Source: Comamonas antarctica (lineage in GTDB: Bacteria; Pseudomonadota; Gammaproteobacteria; Burkholderiales; Burkholderiaceae_C). From it: DNA of 64,000 nt. The notes below the pieces were generated by a model that saw only the letters and a list, made by a program, of their open reading frames with translations, searched no databases and had not been told where the DNA came from. The stretch is from NCBI RefSeq assembly GCF_013363755.1, contig NZ_CP054840.1:1605501-1669500 (forward strand), in the 5' to 3' direction. Position 1 is the first letter of the stretch. Each line of letters starts with the position of its first letter. Of the stretch, positions 25,549-35,051 are shown in pieces. Both the position numbers and the translations under genes were made by a program.

Positions 25549-28395
25549 TCAGGCGTGGGTGGTTTCCGGCGTCGGGGCCACATCCGTGGCCTGCACCAGG
25601 CGTTTGAGTTCGGGAATGCAGGAGCCGCACTGCGTGCCGCAGCCCAGGCGCTGCTGCAGCTGCGCCAGGCGCTCGCCGGCGCTGCCCGCGCATTGCGCCA
25701 GTGCCTGCGCGATGCTGTCGGCGCGCACATCCATGCAGCTGCAGACCTGGGGACTGCGCGGCGCGGCGCCCCCAGGCGGCCGGGCTCCCTGCGTCAACAG
25801 CAATTGCAAGGGCTGGGGCGGGGCCAGCTCCTGGGTCAGCAGCTGGGCCAGCCAGGTGCCCGCGGCGGTGTCGCCGGCCAGCAGCAGGGCTTCAAGGCGC
25901 AGCGCGCCCGCGTCGGTGCGCTGCAGTTGCAGCGTGCGGCTTTGCTGGCGCCGCTTGTCTACGTAGCGGATCACCTCCAGGCCGTCCAGGCCCAGCAGCT
26001 GCTCGACGCGCTGCAGCACTTCGGGCGCGGGTGCCTCATGGGCCGCGGCGCGCAGCAGCACGCCGCTGCGCGTCTGCGCAGCGTCGCTCAGCGGCACCTG
26101 GTTGCTGAAGGGCACGCAGCTGGCAAACCCGAAATGCCCCATCAGCGTCGCCAGCGCCTGGCGGACTTCGAGCACGCGTTCCGCGGGCAGCCAGGCCATG
26201 GCCAGCAGCGTCCAGGGAAGCTCCACCTTGGCAATCTTCACCGCCGTGTGCTTGAGTTCGGGCTGCTTGGAGACCGGGCAGAACGCGGGTTGGGTCAGCG
26301 CGTTGATGCCCAGCAGCGGCTGGCCGTCTTCGCCGCGCCCGCCCAAAAACTCGCTGCCCCAGTGCATGGCCATGAACAGCCGCGTGGGCGCGAGCTGGTC
26401 GTCGGCCTGCAGCACCACGCGCAGCGCGCCGCGCCGGCTGCTGACCTGCACCAGTTCGCCGTCCGCGAAGCCGCGGCGCTGCATGTCCTGCGGGTGCATG
26501 TGCATGCGCGGCTCGGGCGCATGCGCAAACAGCCGGCCCAGCGTGCCGGTGCGGCTCATGCCATGCCATTGGTCGCGCAGGCGGCCCGTGGTCAGGCTGA
26601 AGGGATAGCGCGCATCGACCGGCTCGGACAGCGGCCGGTAGGGGCTGGCATCGAATCGGGCCCGGCCATCGGGCGTGGAAAACACGCCGTCTGTGTAGAG
26701 ACGCGACTGGCCCTGGGCCGCGCCGTGCGGCATCGGCCATTGCTGCGGGCCTTGTTCGAGGCGCTCCCATGACAGTCCCGTGATATCGAGATCGCGGCCT
26801 GCGGTGCTGGCGCGATGCTCTTCCCAGAGCGCCTGTGCGCCTGCGCTTGCGGGCTCGATGGCATACGGAAACAGCGTCGGCCGGCCTGGGCGCAGCCGCG
26901 TTTCAAGGCGCTGCGCGAGCTGCACCGCGATCTGCCAGTCATGGCGTGCCGCGCCGGCCGCGGGCACGGCGGCGCGCACGCGCGAGATGCGGCGTTCGCT
27001 GTTGGTGACGGTGCCGATCTTCTCGCCCCAGGTCGTGGCCGGCAGCAGCAGGTGCGCGTGGCGCGCGGTTTCGGTGGTGGCGAAGGCTTCCTGCACCACC
27101 ACCAGTTCGGCGCGCTCCAGCGCGCGCTGCACGGTGCGCTGGTCGGGCATGCTTTGCGCGGGGTTGGTGCAGGCAATCCACAGGGCCTTGATCTCGCCGT
27201 CCGCCGCGGCCTCGAACATCTCCACCGCGGTCTTGCCGGGAGCCGACGGCACCGCGGGAATGCCCCACAGCGCCGCGACTTCGGCGCGGTGCGCGGCGTT
27301 GGCCAGGTCGCGGTGGCCGCTGAGCAAGTTTGCCATGCCGCCGACTTCGCGCCCGCCCATCGCATTGGGCTGGCCCGTGAGCGACAAGGGACCGGCGCCG
27401 GGCCGGCCGATCTGGCCCGTGGCCAGATGCAGGTTGATCAGCGCGGCGTTCTTGGCCGTGCCGCTGCTGCTCTGGTTCAGGCCCTGGCAGTACAGGCTCA
27501 GCGTGGCCGGCGACTGCGCGAACCAGCGCGCGGCCTGCAGCAGGTCCGCTTCGCGCAGGCCGCATTCCTGCGCCACGCGCTCGGGCGTGGCGTCGCGCAC
27601 CAGGCGCTTGAGCGCATCGAAGCCCGTGGTGTGGTCGGCAATGTAGTGGTGGTCGATCCAGCCTTCCCAGAGCATCAGATGCAGCAGGCCCTGGAACATG
27701 AGCACATCGGTGCCGGGAGCCACCGGCAGGAACAGGTCGGCAAGGCTCGCGGTATCGGTGCGGCGCGGGTCGGCGACGATGATCTTCATCGCCGGGTTCG
27801 CAGCCTTGGCGGCTTCGAGGCGGCGAAACAGGATGGGGTGCGCCCACGCGGCGTTGCTGCCGACCAGGAACACACAGTGCGCGCGTTCGATGTCCTCATA
27901 GCAGGCCGGCGGCGCATCGGCGCCCAGCGTGGCCTTGTAGCCCGCCACGGCGCTGCTCATGCACAGCCGCGAATTGGTGTCGAGGTTGTTTGTGCCGATC
28001 AGGCCCTTGACCAGCTTGTTGAACGCGTAATAGTCCTCGGTCAGCAACTGGCCGCTGAGGTAGAAGCCCACGGCATCCGAGCCATGGTCGGTGATGATCC
28101 GCGCCAGTTGCTTGCTCGCCTGGTCGAGCGCCGCATCCCAGCCGATGGGCACTGGCTGCGCGCCACGCGCCAGGCGCTGCAGCGGCTGCAGCAGCCGCGC
28201 CTGGCGCGTGACTTCGGCCGTGGCCGTGAGGTGCAGCGTGCTGCCCTTGGTGCAGAGCTTGCCGAAGTTCGCGGGGTGCAGCGGGTCGCCCTGCACGCCC
28301 GTGATCCGGCCGTCTTGCGCCTCGATGATCACGCCGCAACCCACGCCGCAATAGGGGCAGGTCGAGCGCGTTTGCGTGACGGGGGCGGCGCGCAT
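25549..28395 (-). CDS. nasA: Assimilatory nitrate reductase, molybdopterin subunit with C-terminal [2Fe-2S] domain
   Basis: A 948-residue cytoplasmic enzyme reducing nitrate to nitrite. The [4Fe-4S] ligands are Cys 13, 16, 20 and 48 (CPYCGVGC, then GKLCTKG). The molybdopterin core contains RLCMSSAVAGYK, YCQGLNQSSSGT and GRPGAGPLSLTGQPNAMGGR, and the C-terminal dinucleotide-binding part PYRPLSEPVDARYPFSLTTG. A BFD-type [2Fe-2S] domain (VCSCMDVRADS, GCGTQCGSCIPEL) ends the protein and replaces a separate electron-transfer subunit. The start at 28395 follows the nirD stop by 2 nt. Confidence 0.93.
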   Translation of the reverse strand: MRAAPVTQTRSTCPYCGVGCGVIIEAQDGRITGVQGDPLHPANFGKLCTKGSTLHLTATAEVTRQARLLQPLQRLARGAQPVPIGWDAALDQASKQLARIITDHGSDAVGFYLSGQLLTEDYYAFNKLVKGLIGTNNLDTNSRLCMSSAVAGYKATLGADAPPACYEDIERAHCVFLVGSNAAWAHPILFRRLEAAKAANPAMKIIVADPRRTDTASLADLFLPVAPGTDVLMFQGLLHLMLWEGWIDHHYIADHTTGFDALKRLVRDATPERVAQECGLREADLLQAARWFAQSPATLSLYCQGLNQSSSGTAKNAALINLHLATGQIGRPGAGPLSLTGQPNAMGGREVGGMANLLSGHRDLANAAHRAEVAALWGIPAVPSAPGKTAVEMFEAAADGEIKALWIACTNPAQSMPDQRTVQRALERAELVVVQEAFATTETARHAHLLLPATTWGEKIGTVTNSERRISRVRAAVPAAGAARHDWQIAVQLAQRLETRLRPGRPTLFPYAIEPASAGAQALWEEHRASTAGRDLDITGLSWERLEQGPQQWPMPHGAAQGQSRLYTDGVFSTPDGRARFDASPYRPLSEPVDARYPFSLTTGRLRDQWHGMSRTGTLGRLFAHAPEPRMHMHPQDMQRRGFADGELVQVSSRRGALRVVLQADDQLAPTRLFMAMHWGSEFLGGRGEDGQPLLGINALTQPAFCPVSKQPELKHTAVKIAKVELPWTLLAMAWLPAERVLEVRQALATLMGHFGFASCVPFSNQVPLSDAAQTRSGVLLRAAAHEAPAPEVLQRVEQLLGLDGLEVIRYVDKRRQQSRTLQLQRTDAGALRLEALLLAGDTAAGTWLAQLLTQELAPPQPLQLLLTQGARPPGGAAPRSPQVCSCMDVRADSIAQALAQCAGSAGERLAQLQQRLGCGTQCGSCIPELKRLVQATDVAPTPETTHA

Positions 28396-28397
28396 GC

Positions 28398-28787
28398 TCA
28401 GGCGGGCGCGCAGGCCGGTTTGCGCGAGACCGGGCCGGCCACCGGGCGGGTCTGGGTGATGGCGTGTTCGGCCAACTCCCCGGCATCGAGATAGACCTGG
28501 CCTTGTTCCAGCTTGACGCGAAAGCCCGGCGTGCAGCCCTCGTCGGGCGCCGCGGCCTGGCCGTCGCAGCCAATGGTCCAGTTGTGCAGCGGGCAGGCCA
28601 CGCTGTTGCCCAGCACGATGCCCTGGGACAGAGGCCCGCCCTTGTGCGGGCAGCGGTCGAGCAGCGCAAAAACGCCATCGGCTTCGTTGCGGAAGATGGC
28701 GACATCGAGGCCGCGCGCGCGCGCCACGCGGCGCGCGCCCAGCACCGGGATGTCGTCCAGGGCGCAGATAGGGATCCAGTCGGACAT
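28398..28787 (-). CDS. nirD: Nitrite reductase (NADH) small subunit, Rieske type
   Basis: A 129-residue Rieske-fold protein with cluster ligands in CPHKGGPLSQG and CPLHNW. It pairs with NirB for reduction of nitrite to ammonium. AGGAAAG precedes the start at 28787, 11 bp behind nirB. Confidence 0.93.
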   Translation of the reverse strand: MSDWIPICALDDIPVLGARRVARARGLDVAIFRNEADGVFALLDRCPHKGGPLSQGIVLGNSVACPLHNWTIGCDGQAAAPDEGCTPGFRVKLEQGQVYLDAGELAEHAITQTRPVAGPVSRKPACAPA

Positions 28788-28798
28788 GTTCTTTCCTC

Positions 28799-31279
28799 TC
28801 AGGCGGGCAGGGTGGCGGTGGCGGCCGAATGGGACACCTGGGCGACGGGCGTGAACTGGCGTTCGTCCACGGCCGCCTTCTGCAGCTCGAACCAGGGATC
28901 GGGCTCGCCGTCGAGCGCGAACTGCAGCCGCTCCCAGAGTTCGGCGCGGCCCGTGTGGTCCTCGAGAATGCGCTGCTTGACATAGTCGAGGCCGACGCGG
29001 TTGACGTAATGCACGGTGCGCTCGAGGTACCAGCCTTCCTCGCGGTACAGCTGCATGAAGGCGCCCGTGTACTCGAGCACCTCGGCCGCGGTCTTGACCT
29101 TGGTGAAGAAGTGCGCGACCTCGGTCTTGATGCCGCCATTGCCCGCGATGTGCAGCTCCCAGCCGCTGTCGACGCCGATCACGCCCACGTCCTTGATGCC
29201 GCTTTCGGCGCAGTTGCGCGGGCAGCCCGACACCGCGAACTTGACCTTGTGCGGGGCGTACATGCGCCACATCGCGCGCTCCAGGTCCTTGCCCATCTGC
29301 GTGCTGTCCTGCGTGCCCATGCGGCACCATTCCGAGCCGACGCAGGTCTTCACGGTGCGCAGCGCCTTGGCATACGCGTGGCCGCTGGGCATGCCGATGT
29401 CGCGCCAGACGTTGACCAGGTCTTCCTTCTTCACGCCCAGCAGGTCGATGCGCTGCCCGCCCGTGACCTTGACGGTGGGAATCTGGTACTTGTCGACCGC
29501 GTCGGCAATGCGGCGCAGCTCGTCGGCCGTGGTCTCGCCGCCCCACATGCGCGGGATCACGCTATAGGTACCGTCCTTCTGGATGTTCGCGTGGCTGCGC
29601 TCGTTGATGTAGCGGCTTTGCGGGTCGTCCTGCGCCTCCTTGGGCCAGGTGCTCAGCAGGTAGTAGTTGATCGCCGGGCGGCAGCTCGCGCAGCCGTTGG
29701 GCGTGCGCCACTCCATGAAGCGGTAGACGGCCGGGATGCTCAGCAGCCTATTGGCGCGGATGGCGTCGCGCACCGCCTGGTGGCCGTGGTCGGTACAGCC
29801 GCACATGGCCTTGAGCCTGGGCTTGGCCGAATAGTCGCCGCCCGCGGTGAACATGATGATCTGCTCGACCAGCCCGGTGCACGAGCCGCAGCTGGCGCTG
29901 GCCTTGGTGTGCTTGCGCACTTCCTCGAGCGTGAACAGGCCCTTGTCCTTGATGGCCTGGCAGATGCTGCCCTTGGTGATGCCGTTGCAGCCGCAGACCT
30001 CGTCGCTGTCGGCCATGGCCGCGGCCTTGCTGTGGCCCTCGTGCCCGCTGTCGCCGAGATTCGATTCGCCAAACATCAGCCGGTCGCGGATGCCGGCGAT
30101 GCTCTGGCCTTCGCGCAGCAGCTTGAAGTACCAGCTGCCGTCCACCGTGTCGCCATAGAGGCAGGCACCGACCAGTTTGTCGTTCTCGATGACCAGCTTC
30201 TTGTAGACGCCGCCGATCGGGTCGCTGAGCACGATTTCCTCGGTATCGGCCGAGCCCTGGAAGTTGCCGGCCGAAAACAGGTCGATGCCCGTGACCTTGA
30301 GCTTGGTCGAGGTGACCGACCCTTCGTAGCGGCTGATGCCCAGCTCGGCCAGGTGGTTCGCCAGCACCTTGCCCTGCTCGAACAACGGCGCGACCAGCCC
30401 ATAGGCCACGCCGCGGTGGGCCGCGCATTCGCCCACCGCATAGATGCGCGGGTCGGTGGTGGTCTGCAATGTGTCGTGCACCACGATGCCGCGGTTCACA
30501 TGCAGCCGCGCCGACTCGGCCAGCGCGGTGTTGGGGCGGATGCCCACGGCCATCACCACCAGATCGGCCGGCACTTCGCTGCCGTCCTTGAAGCGCACGG
30601 CGCGCACGCGGCCGGCGTCATTGCCCAGCAGCTCCTGCGTCTGCGCGCCCATGAGGAAGCGCATGCCGCGCTCCTGCAGCGACTTGCGCAGCAGCTTTGC
30701 CGCGGTTTCGTCGAGCTGGCGCTCCATCAGCCAGTCGCCGACATGCACCACCGTGACCTGCATGCCGCGCTTCATCAGCCCGTTGGCGGCTTCGAGGCCC
30801 AGCAGCCCGCCGCCGATCACCACCGCATGCGGGTACTGCGTGGCGGCATCGATCATGGCCTGGGTGTCGGCAATGTCGCGGTAGCCCAGCACCCCTTGCA
30901 ACTGGCTGCCCGGAATCGGCAGGATGAAGGCATTCGAGCCCGTGGCCATGATCAGCCGGTCGTAGGGCGCGCTCAATGGCTCGCCCGCGGCGTTGACCGC
31001 ATGCACGCTGCGCGTCTGGCGGTCGATTTTCGTGACCGTGCAGCCGGCGTGCAGCGTGATGCCGTTGTCGGTGTACCAGTTCCAGTCATTGAGCACGATC
31101 TGCTCGAGCGTCTGCTCGCCCGCGAGCAGCGGCGACAGCATGATGCGGTTGTAGTTGGGATGCGGCTCGCTGCCGAATACCGTGATGTCGTACAGGTCGG
31201 GCGCGAGCTTGAGCAGTTCCTCGAGCGCGCGCACGCCTGCCATCCCGTTGCCGACCATGACCAGTCTGGATTGCTTCAT
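28799..31279 (-). CDS. nirB: Nitrite reductase (NADH) large subunit
   Basis: An 826-residue flavo-sirohaem enzyme. N-terminal FAD/NADH domain: VMVGNGMAGVRALEEL at the start and VVIGGGLLGLEAANGL in the middle. BFD [2Fe-2S] region with VCGCNGITKGSICQAIKDKG and SCGSCTGLVEQI. The C-terminal sirohaem/[4Fe-4S] domain has CVGSEWCRMG and VSGCPRNCAESG. First gene of the operon, behind an ANTAR/terminator leader. Confidence 0.95.
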   Translation of the reverse strand: MKQSRLVMVGNGMAGVRALEELLKLAPDLYDITVFGSEPHPNYNRIMLSPLLAGEQTLEQIVLNDWNWYTDNGITLHAGCTVTKIDRQTRSVHAVNAAGEPLSAPYDRLIMATGSNAFILPIPGSQLQGVLGYRDIADTQAMIDAATQYPHAVVIGGGLLGLEAANGLMKRGMQVTVVHVGDWLMERQLDETAAKLLRKSLQERGMRFLMGAQTQELLGNDAGRVRAVRFKDGSEVPADLVVMAVGIRPNTALAESARLHVNRGIVVHDTLQTTTDPRIYAVGECAAHRGVAYGLVAPLFEQGKVLANHLAELGISRYEGSVTSTKLKVTGIDLFSAGNFQGSADTEEIVLSDPIGGVYKKLVIENDKLVGACLYGDTVDGSWYFKLLREGQSIAGIRDRLMFGESNLGDSGHEGHSKAAAMADSDEVCGCNGITKGSICQAIKDKGLFTLEEVRKHTKASASCGSCTGLVEQIIMFTAGGDYSAKPRLKAMCGCTDHGHQAVRDAIRANRLLSIPAVYRFMEWRTPNGCASCRPAINYYLLSTWPKEAQDDPQSRYINERSHANIQKDGTYSVIPRMWGGETTADELRRIADAVDKYQIPTVKVTGGQRIDLLGVKKEDLVNVWRDIGMPSGHAYAKALRTVKTCVGSEWCRMGTQDSTQMGKDLERAMWRMYAPHKVKFAVSGCPRNCAESGIKDVGVIGVDSGWELHIAGNGGIKTEVAHFFTKVKTAAEVLEYTGAFMQLYREEGWYLERTVHYVNRVGLDYVKQRILEDHTGRAELWERLQFALDGEPDPWFELQKAAVDERQFTPVAQVSHSAATATLPA

Positions 31280-31309
31280 CTTCCGTCTTTCGTGGGCAGT
31301 GCTGAAAAC

Positions 31310-31358
31310 AAAAAAGGCGTCCGTCCCGGCACAGCAAAGCTGCGGGGAAAGACGCCTT
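31310..31358 (-). terminator. Leader terminator (attenuator) upstream of nirB
   Basis: GGCGTC (31316-31321) pairs with GACGCC (31351-31356), with inner CCCG/CGGG and CAGC/GCTG helices. Read on the minus strand it ends in six T, about 30 bp before the nirB start. It must be read through for expression of nirB-nirD-nasA-cobA. Confidence 0.85.
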
Positions 31359-31364
31359 CGTCAT

Positions 31365-31413
31365 GGGTTCAGGTCCACCGTTGCACCGAAACCCTGTGGC
31401 CGTCGGTGGCCAC
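31365..31413 (-). promoter_or_regulatory. ANTAR-type two-hexaloop RNA target in the nirB leader
   Basis: On the minus strand hairpin P1 (31413-31396) is GTGGCC with loop ACCGAC and GGCCAC; P2 (31394-31365) is a 12-bp stem with two mismatches and loop AACGGT. Both hexaloops have A at position 1 and G at position 4, the rule for ANTAR protein targets. The terminator follows at once, so binding by NasT is expected to prevent its formation. Confidence 0.75.
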
Positions 31414-31578
31414 GCAGCGTATGAAGCAATTTGCGGGCCAGCCTGACGCCAGAGCGCCGCTGGCCGCTCGCGGCGGATCGGTGCACCGCGATGGTGAACC
31501 GCCCGCCGCATTCGGGTGCATGGCCCGGGGCGACTGGCCAGCGCGGTGCGCGCGCAGGCCGATCACTGCCCCACGGAT

Positions 31579-32112
31579 TCAACCCTCCACATGCCGCGCC
31601 ACGAAAGGCCGGGCCAGCGCCGCCAGCAGTTCGATCCGCAGTTTGTCCAGCACGCTCCACTGCGCCACGGTGCCCAGCACGTTGAAGGTCGCAAAGCAGC
31701 GGCCATCGGCGCGCACCAGCGGCACGTTCAGCACCGACTGCAGTCCCATCGACAGGATCAGCCGGTGGTCGTCGAAGACCTGCTGCAGCGCCGCCTGGCC
31801 TTCGCCAATGAAGATTTCACTGTCCAGCAGCAGCTGCCGGGTCCAGGGCGTGAGGGTCTTGCGCTTGCGGCCCGCGACCGGATACTCGGCCGGGCGCGAG
31901 GACCAGATGCGCTGCAGCTCGATGGCCTCGGGCGCGCCGGCGGCATCGGGCCACAGCACATGGTTCACGGTGAGCAGGCCGTCGCCCAGCAGCAGCTGGC
32001 GCTGGGCCTCGATCAACTGCATCGCGGCCGTCAGATCGGCCGCGCGCGGCAGTTCGCGGCACAGCGCCGTGGCCGCGGCCGCCGGCAGCCTCAGGTCGCG
32101 GTCTTCACTCAC
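31579..32112 (-). CDS. GAF-domain protein
   Basis: A 177-residue cytoplasmic protein. The C-terminal half has a GAF pattern: ILSMGLQSVLNVPLVRADGR, CFATFNVLGT and WSVLDKLRIELLAALARPF. The N-terminal half is helical with a TRQLLLDSEIFIGEG segment. A GTG start at 32112, overlapping the stop of the preceding Bug gene (GTGAGTGA), is preferred; frames from upstream Met codons would overlap that gene more. It is co-transcribed with the Bug and glutamyltransferase genes and may sense a related small ligand. Confidence 0.65.
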   Translation of the reverse strand: MSEDRDLRLPAAAATALCRELPRAADLTAAMQLIEAQRQLLLGDGLLTVNHVLWPDAAGAPEAIELQRIWSSRPAEYPVAGRKRKTLTPWTRQLLLDSEIFIGEGQAALQQVFDDHRLILSMGLQSVLNVPLVRADGRCFATFNVLGTVAQWSVLDKLRIELLAALARPFVARHVEG

Positions 32113-33073
32113 CCTTGATACCCAGTTCGCGGATGATCTTGCCGTAGCGTTCGGCATCGGACTTGAGCACCGCGGCAAACTGCGCCGGCGTGGTCTTGAC
32201 GACCTCGACGCCCAGGCTGTCCATGCGCGCCTTTACGGCGGGATCGGCCATGGCGGCGTTGGCGGCCGCGTTGAGCCGGTCCACGAGCTCCTTGGGCATG
32301 TGGGCCGGGCCGAACAGGCCGTACCAGACGCCGAGCTCGTAGCCGGGCAGCGTCTCGCCGACCGTGGGCACGCCTTCGGGCATCAGCGCCGAGCGCTTGG
32401 CCTCGGTCACGGCCAGCAGCTTGAGCTTGCCGCTCTTGACATGCGGCAGCGTCTGCGTGCCGGCCGAGAACAGCACCTGGGTCTGGTCGGCCACGGTGTC
32501 GACCACGGCCGGCGCGCCGCCCTTGTAGGGCACATGCACCATCGAGATGCCGGCGGCCTTTTCAAACAGCACGGCGCTCAGGTGGTTGGTCGAGCCCTGG
32601 CCCGCGGTGGCGTAATTCAGCTTGCCGGGATTTGCCTTGGCGTAGGCAATGAATTCCTGCAGGTTGTTGGCCGGCACCGAGGTGCTCACCACCATGGTGT
32701 TGATCACGTTGGCCAGCTGGGCGATCGGCGTGAAGTCCTCGACGCCCTTGAAGGGCATGCTGGCCATCAGCGCCGGATTCATGGCATGCGTGCTCATCGA
32801 GCCCACCAGCAGCGTGTAGCCGTCGGGCCGCGCCTTGGCCACGAGGTTCGAGCCGATGTTGCCCGAGGCGCCCGCGCGGTTGTCGACGATCACCGTCTGG
32901 CCCAGCGACTTGGACATGCGCTCGCCCAGCGCGCGCGCCAGGATGTCGGTCGATCCACCGGGCGCCCAGGGAACGATCAGCGTGATGGGCTTGTCGGGGT
33001 AGGCGGCGGACGCCGCGCCGGCAACGGCCAGCAAGGCGGTGGCGCACAGGGCGCGGATACGGCGAGAGATCAT
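32105..33073 (-). CDS. Tripartite tricarboxylate transporter substrate-binding protein (Bug/TctC)
   Basis: A 322-residue periplasmic protein. Sec signal LCATALLAVAGAASAA; the mature part starts YPDKPITLIVPWAPGGSTDI, the Bug signature, with later VIVDNRAGASGNIG, ATAGQGSTNHL and GVPTVGETLPGYE. Bug proteins bind small carboxylates and other anions. No TctA/TctB membrane genes are adjacent. It lies 32 bp behind the glutamyltransferase gene. Confidence 0.93.
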   Translation of the reverse strand: MISRRIRALCATALLAVAGAASAAYPDKPITLIVPWAPGGSTDILARALGERMSKSLGQTVIVDNRAGASGNIGSNLVAKARPDGYTLLVGSMSTHAMNPALMASMPFKGVEDFTPIAQLANVINTMVVSTSVPANNLQEFIAYAKANPGKLNYATAGQGSTNHLSAVLFEKAAGISMVHVPYKGGAPAVVDTVADQTQVLFSAGTQTLPHVKSGKLKLLAVTEAKRSALMPEGVPTVGETLPGYELGVWYGLFGPAHMPKELVDRLNAAANAAMADPAVKARMDSLGVEVVKTTPAQFAAVLKSDAERYGKIIRELGIKGE

Positions 33074-33105
33074 GGAAGCTCCAGTGGTTGAAAGAGGAAA
33101 GGGGG

Positions 33106-34944
33106 TCAGCGGCCGACGGCGTAGCCCTGCATGCCGCGCGGGTTGGCCGCGGCGCGCAGCAGCAGCCGGCCTTGCGCGTCGCGTTCGCGGCTGCAGGCGG
33201 ACATGCGGCTCTCGGACCAGGCGTCGCCGACCTTGACCTGGTGGCCCGCAGCGCGCAGCGCGGCGATTTCCTCGGGCGCGAAACGCGATTCGACGGTCAG
33301 CTGGTTGAGCCGGGTCTGGCGCGGCCAGAACGACGCCGGGAAGTGGTCGACATGCCAGGCGGGCGCGTCGATGGCCTCCTGCAGGTTCATGCCGTGCACC
33401 GCGTGGCGCAGGAAGAAGGCGGGCGACCATTGGTCCTGCTGGTCGCCGCCGGGCGTGCCGAACACCATGTAGGGTTCGCCGTCGCGCAGGGCCAGCGAGG
33501 GCGACAAGGTGGTGCAGGGCAGCACGCGCGGCGTGACGGTATTGGCCAGGCCCTCGTCCAGCCAGGTCATCTGCAGCCGGGTGTTGACGGCGAAGCCCAG
33601 CGCGGGAACCACCGGGCTGGACGACAGCCAGCCGCCCGATGGCGTGGCGGCCACCATGTTGCCGTGCCGGTCGATGACATCGATATGGCAGGTGTCGCCG
33701 ACGAACACTTCGCGCTCGGCCCATTCCGACACCGGGGGCAGCGCCGCAAACGTCGGCTCGCCGATGCCGAAGCGGGTGTCGGCCGTGCGCAGCGTGCGCT
33801 CGGCCACGTCCAGGTCGGGCAGCTGCGGCGCGAGGCCCAGCGGCGCGCCCGCGCGCAGCTCGGCCGAGGCGCGTGCGCTGGTCTCGAGCCAGCGCGCGCG
33901 CAGGTATTCGTCGGACAGCAGCGCCAGCTGCGCGTCGCGCCGCGCCCCGGGGGCGTCGCCATACCAGGCCAGCCGGTCGGCCATGGCCAGCTTCGCGGCT
34001 TCGGCGATGCGGTGCACGAAGCCCGCGGTATGCGGCGCATGCCGGCCCAGGTCGGCGTGGCGCAGCATGCCGATCTGCTGCAGGAAGGCCGGGCCTTGGC
34101 TCCAGAAGCCGCACTTGGCCAGCGTGTAGCGGCCGAAGTCCAGCGTCAGCGGGGTCTCGACCGTGGCCTGCCAGTGCGCCATGTCGTCGTAGCGCAGCAG
34201 GCCGCCATGGCGCTCGCCGCTGCTGTCTTGTACTTTTTCCGTGCGGTAGTAGAGGTCGATTTCCCGGGCCACGAAGCCGCGGTACCAGATGTCGATGGCG
34301 GCGTCGATCTGCGCCGTGCGGCCGGTGGCCCGCCCCTGTGCTTCCTCGAGCAGGCGCTCGAAGGTGTCGGCGAGCCGCGGCAGCTGGAACAACGCACCGG
34401 GCTGGGGCACGCGGCCTTCGGGCAGCCATACCTGGGCCGAGCTGGTCCATTGCTCGCGGAACAGGTCCTGCACCGCATAGATCGCCTGCACGGCGCGCGC
34501 AATCAGCGGAAAGCCGTCGCGCGCATAGCCGATGGCAGGTGCCAGCACTTCGGCCAGCGACCAGGTGCCATGCTCGCGCAGCATGGTCATCCAGGCACCG
34601 AAGGCGCCGGGCACCGTGGCCGGCAGCATGCCTATGCCCGGCACTTGCTCGAAGCCCATCCGGCGGAAGGCTTCGGCGCTGGCCTCGGCCGGCGCCACGC
34701 CCTGGCCCCTGATGGCCTGGGTCTGTCCCAGCCGTTCGCTCCACAGCAGGATGGGCACTTCGCCGCCCGGGCCGTTGAGGTGGGGCTCGACCACCTGCAG
34801 CACGAAGCCGCCGGCCACCGCGGCGTCAAAGGCGTTGCCGCCGCGTTCGAGAACGCCCATGGCGGTTTGCGAGACCAGCCAGTGGGTGGACGAGACCACG
34901 CCGAAGGTGCCGGTGATTTCTGGACGGGTAGTGAATGCGCTCAT
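33106..34944 (-). CDS. ggt: Gamma-glutamyltransferase family protein
   Basis: A 612-residue Ntn-hydrolase that should self-cleave to two subunits. The nucleophile Thr begins TCHIDVIDRHGNMVAATPSG, where many family members have TTH. Substrate-binding elements PGGEVPILLW, PATVPGAFGAW and DEGLANTV with the GDQQDQW strand are present. There is no obvious signal peptide from the start at 34944. It may cleave gamma-glutamyl compounds or act on a related amide, as this branch is poorly characterised. It is first in a Ggt-Bug-GAF unit divergent from a LysR gene. Confidence 0.85.
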   Translation of the reverse strand: MSAFTTRPEITGTFGVVSSTHWLVSQTAMGVLERGGNAFDAAVAGGFVLQVVEPHLNGPGGEVPILLWSERLGQTQAIRGQGVAPAEASAEAFRRMGFEQVPGIGMLPATVPGAFGAWMTMLREHGTWSLAEVLAPAIGYARDGFPLIARAVQAIYAVQDLFREQWTSSAQVWLPEGRVPQPGALFQLPRLADTFERLLEEAQGRATGRTAQIDAAIDIWYRGFVAREIDLYYRTEKVQDSSGERHGGLLRYDDMAHWQATVETPLTLDFGRYTLAKCGFWSQGPAFLQQIGMLRHADLGRHAPHTAGFVHRIAEAAKLAMADRLAWYGDAPGARRDAQLALLSDEYLRARWLETSARASAELRAGAPLGLAPQLPDLDVAERTLRTADTRFGIGEPTFAALPPVSEWAEREVFVGDTCHIDVIDRHGNMVAATPSGGWLSSSPVVPALGFAVNTRLQMTWLDEGLANTVTPRVLPCTTLSPSLALRDGEPYMVFGTPGGDQQDQWSPAFFLRHAVHGMNLQEAIDAPAWHVDHFPASFWPRQTRLNQLTVESRFAPEEIAALRAAGHQVKVGDAWSESRMSACSRERDAQGRLLLRAAANPRGMQGYAVGR

Positions 34945-35051
34945 GAGGTGCGTTGGGCTAGGGTTGGATGAGCCTGGAACTATAGAAGCACGGAATAGGC
35001 CAGGGTGAATGTCTTTGCATCGGTATATGTACTGGAGGCTATAGTTGGAGC

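Noticed and set aside
28829..33091. Very long plus-strand frame (1420 aa)
   Set aside because: Antisense to nirB and other genes with clear motifs; a typical GC-driven open frame.
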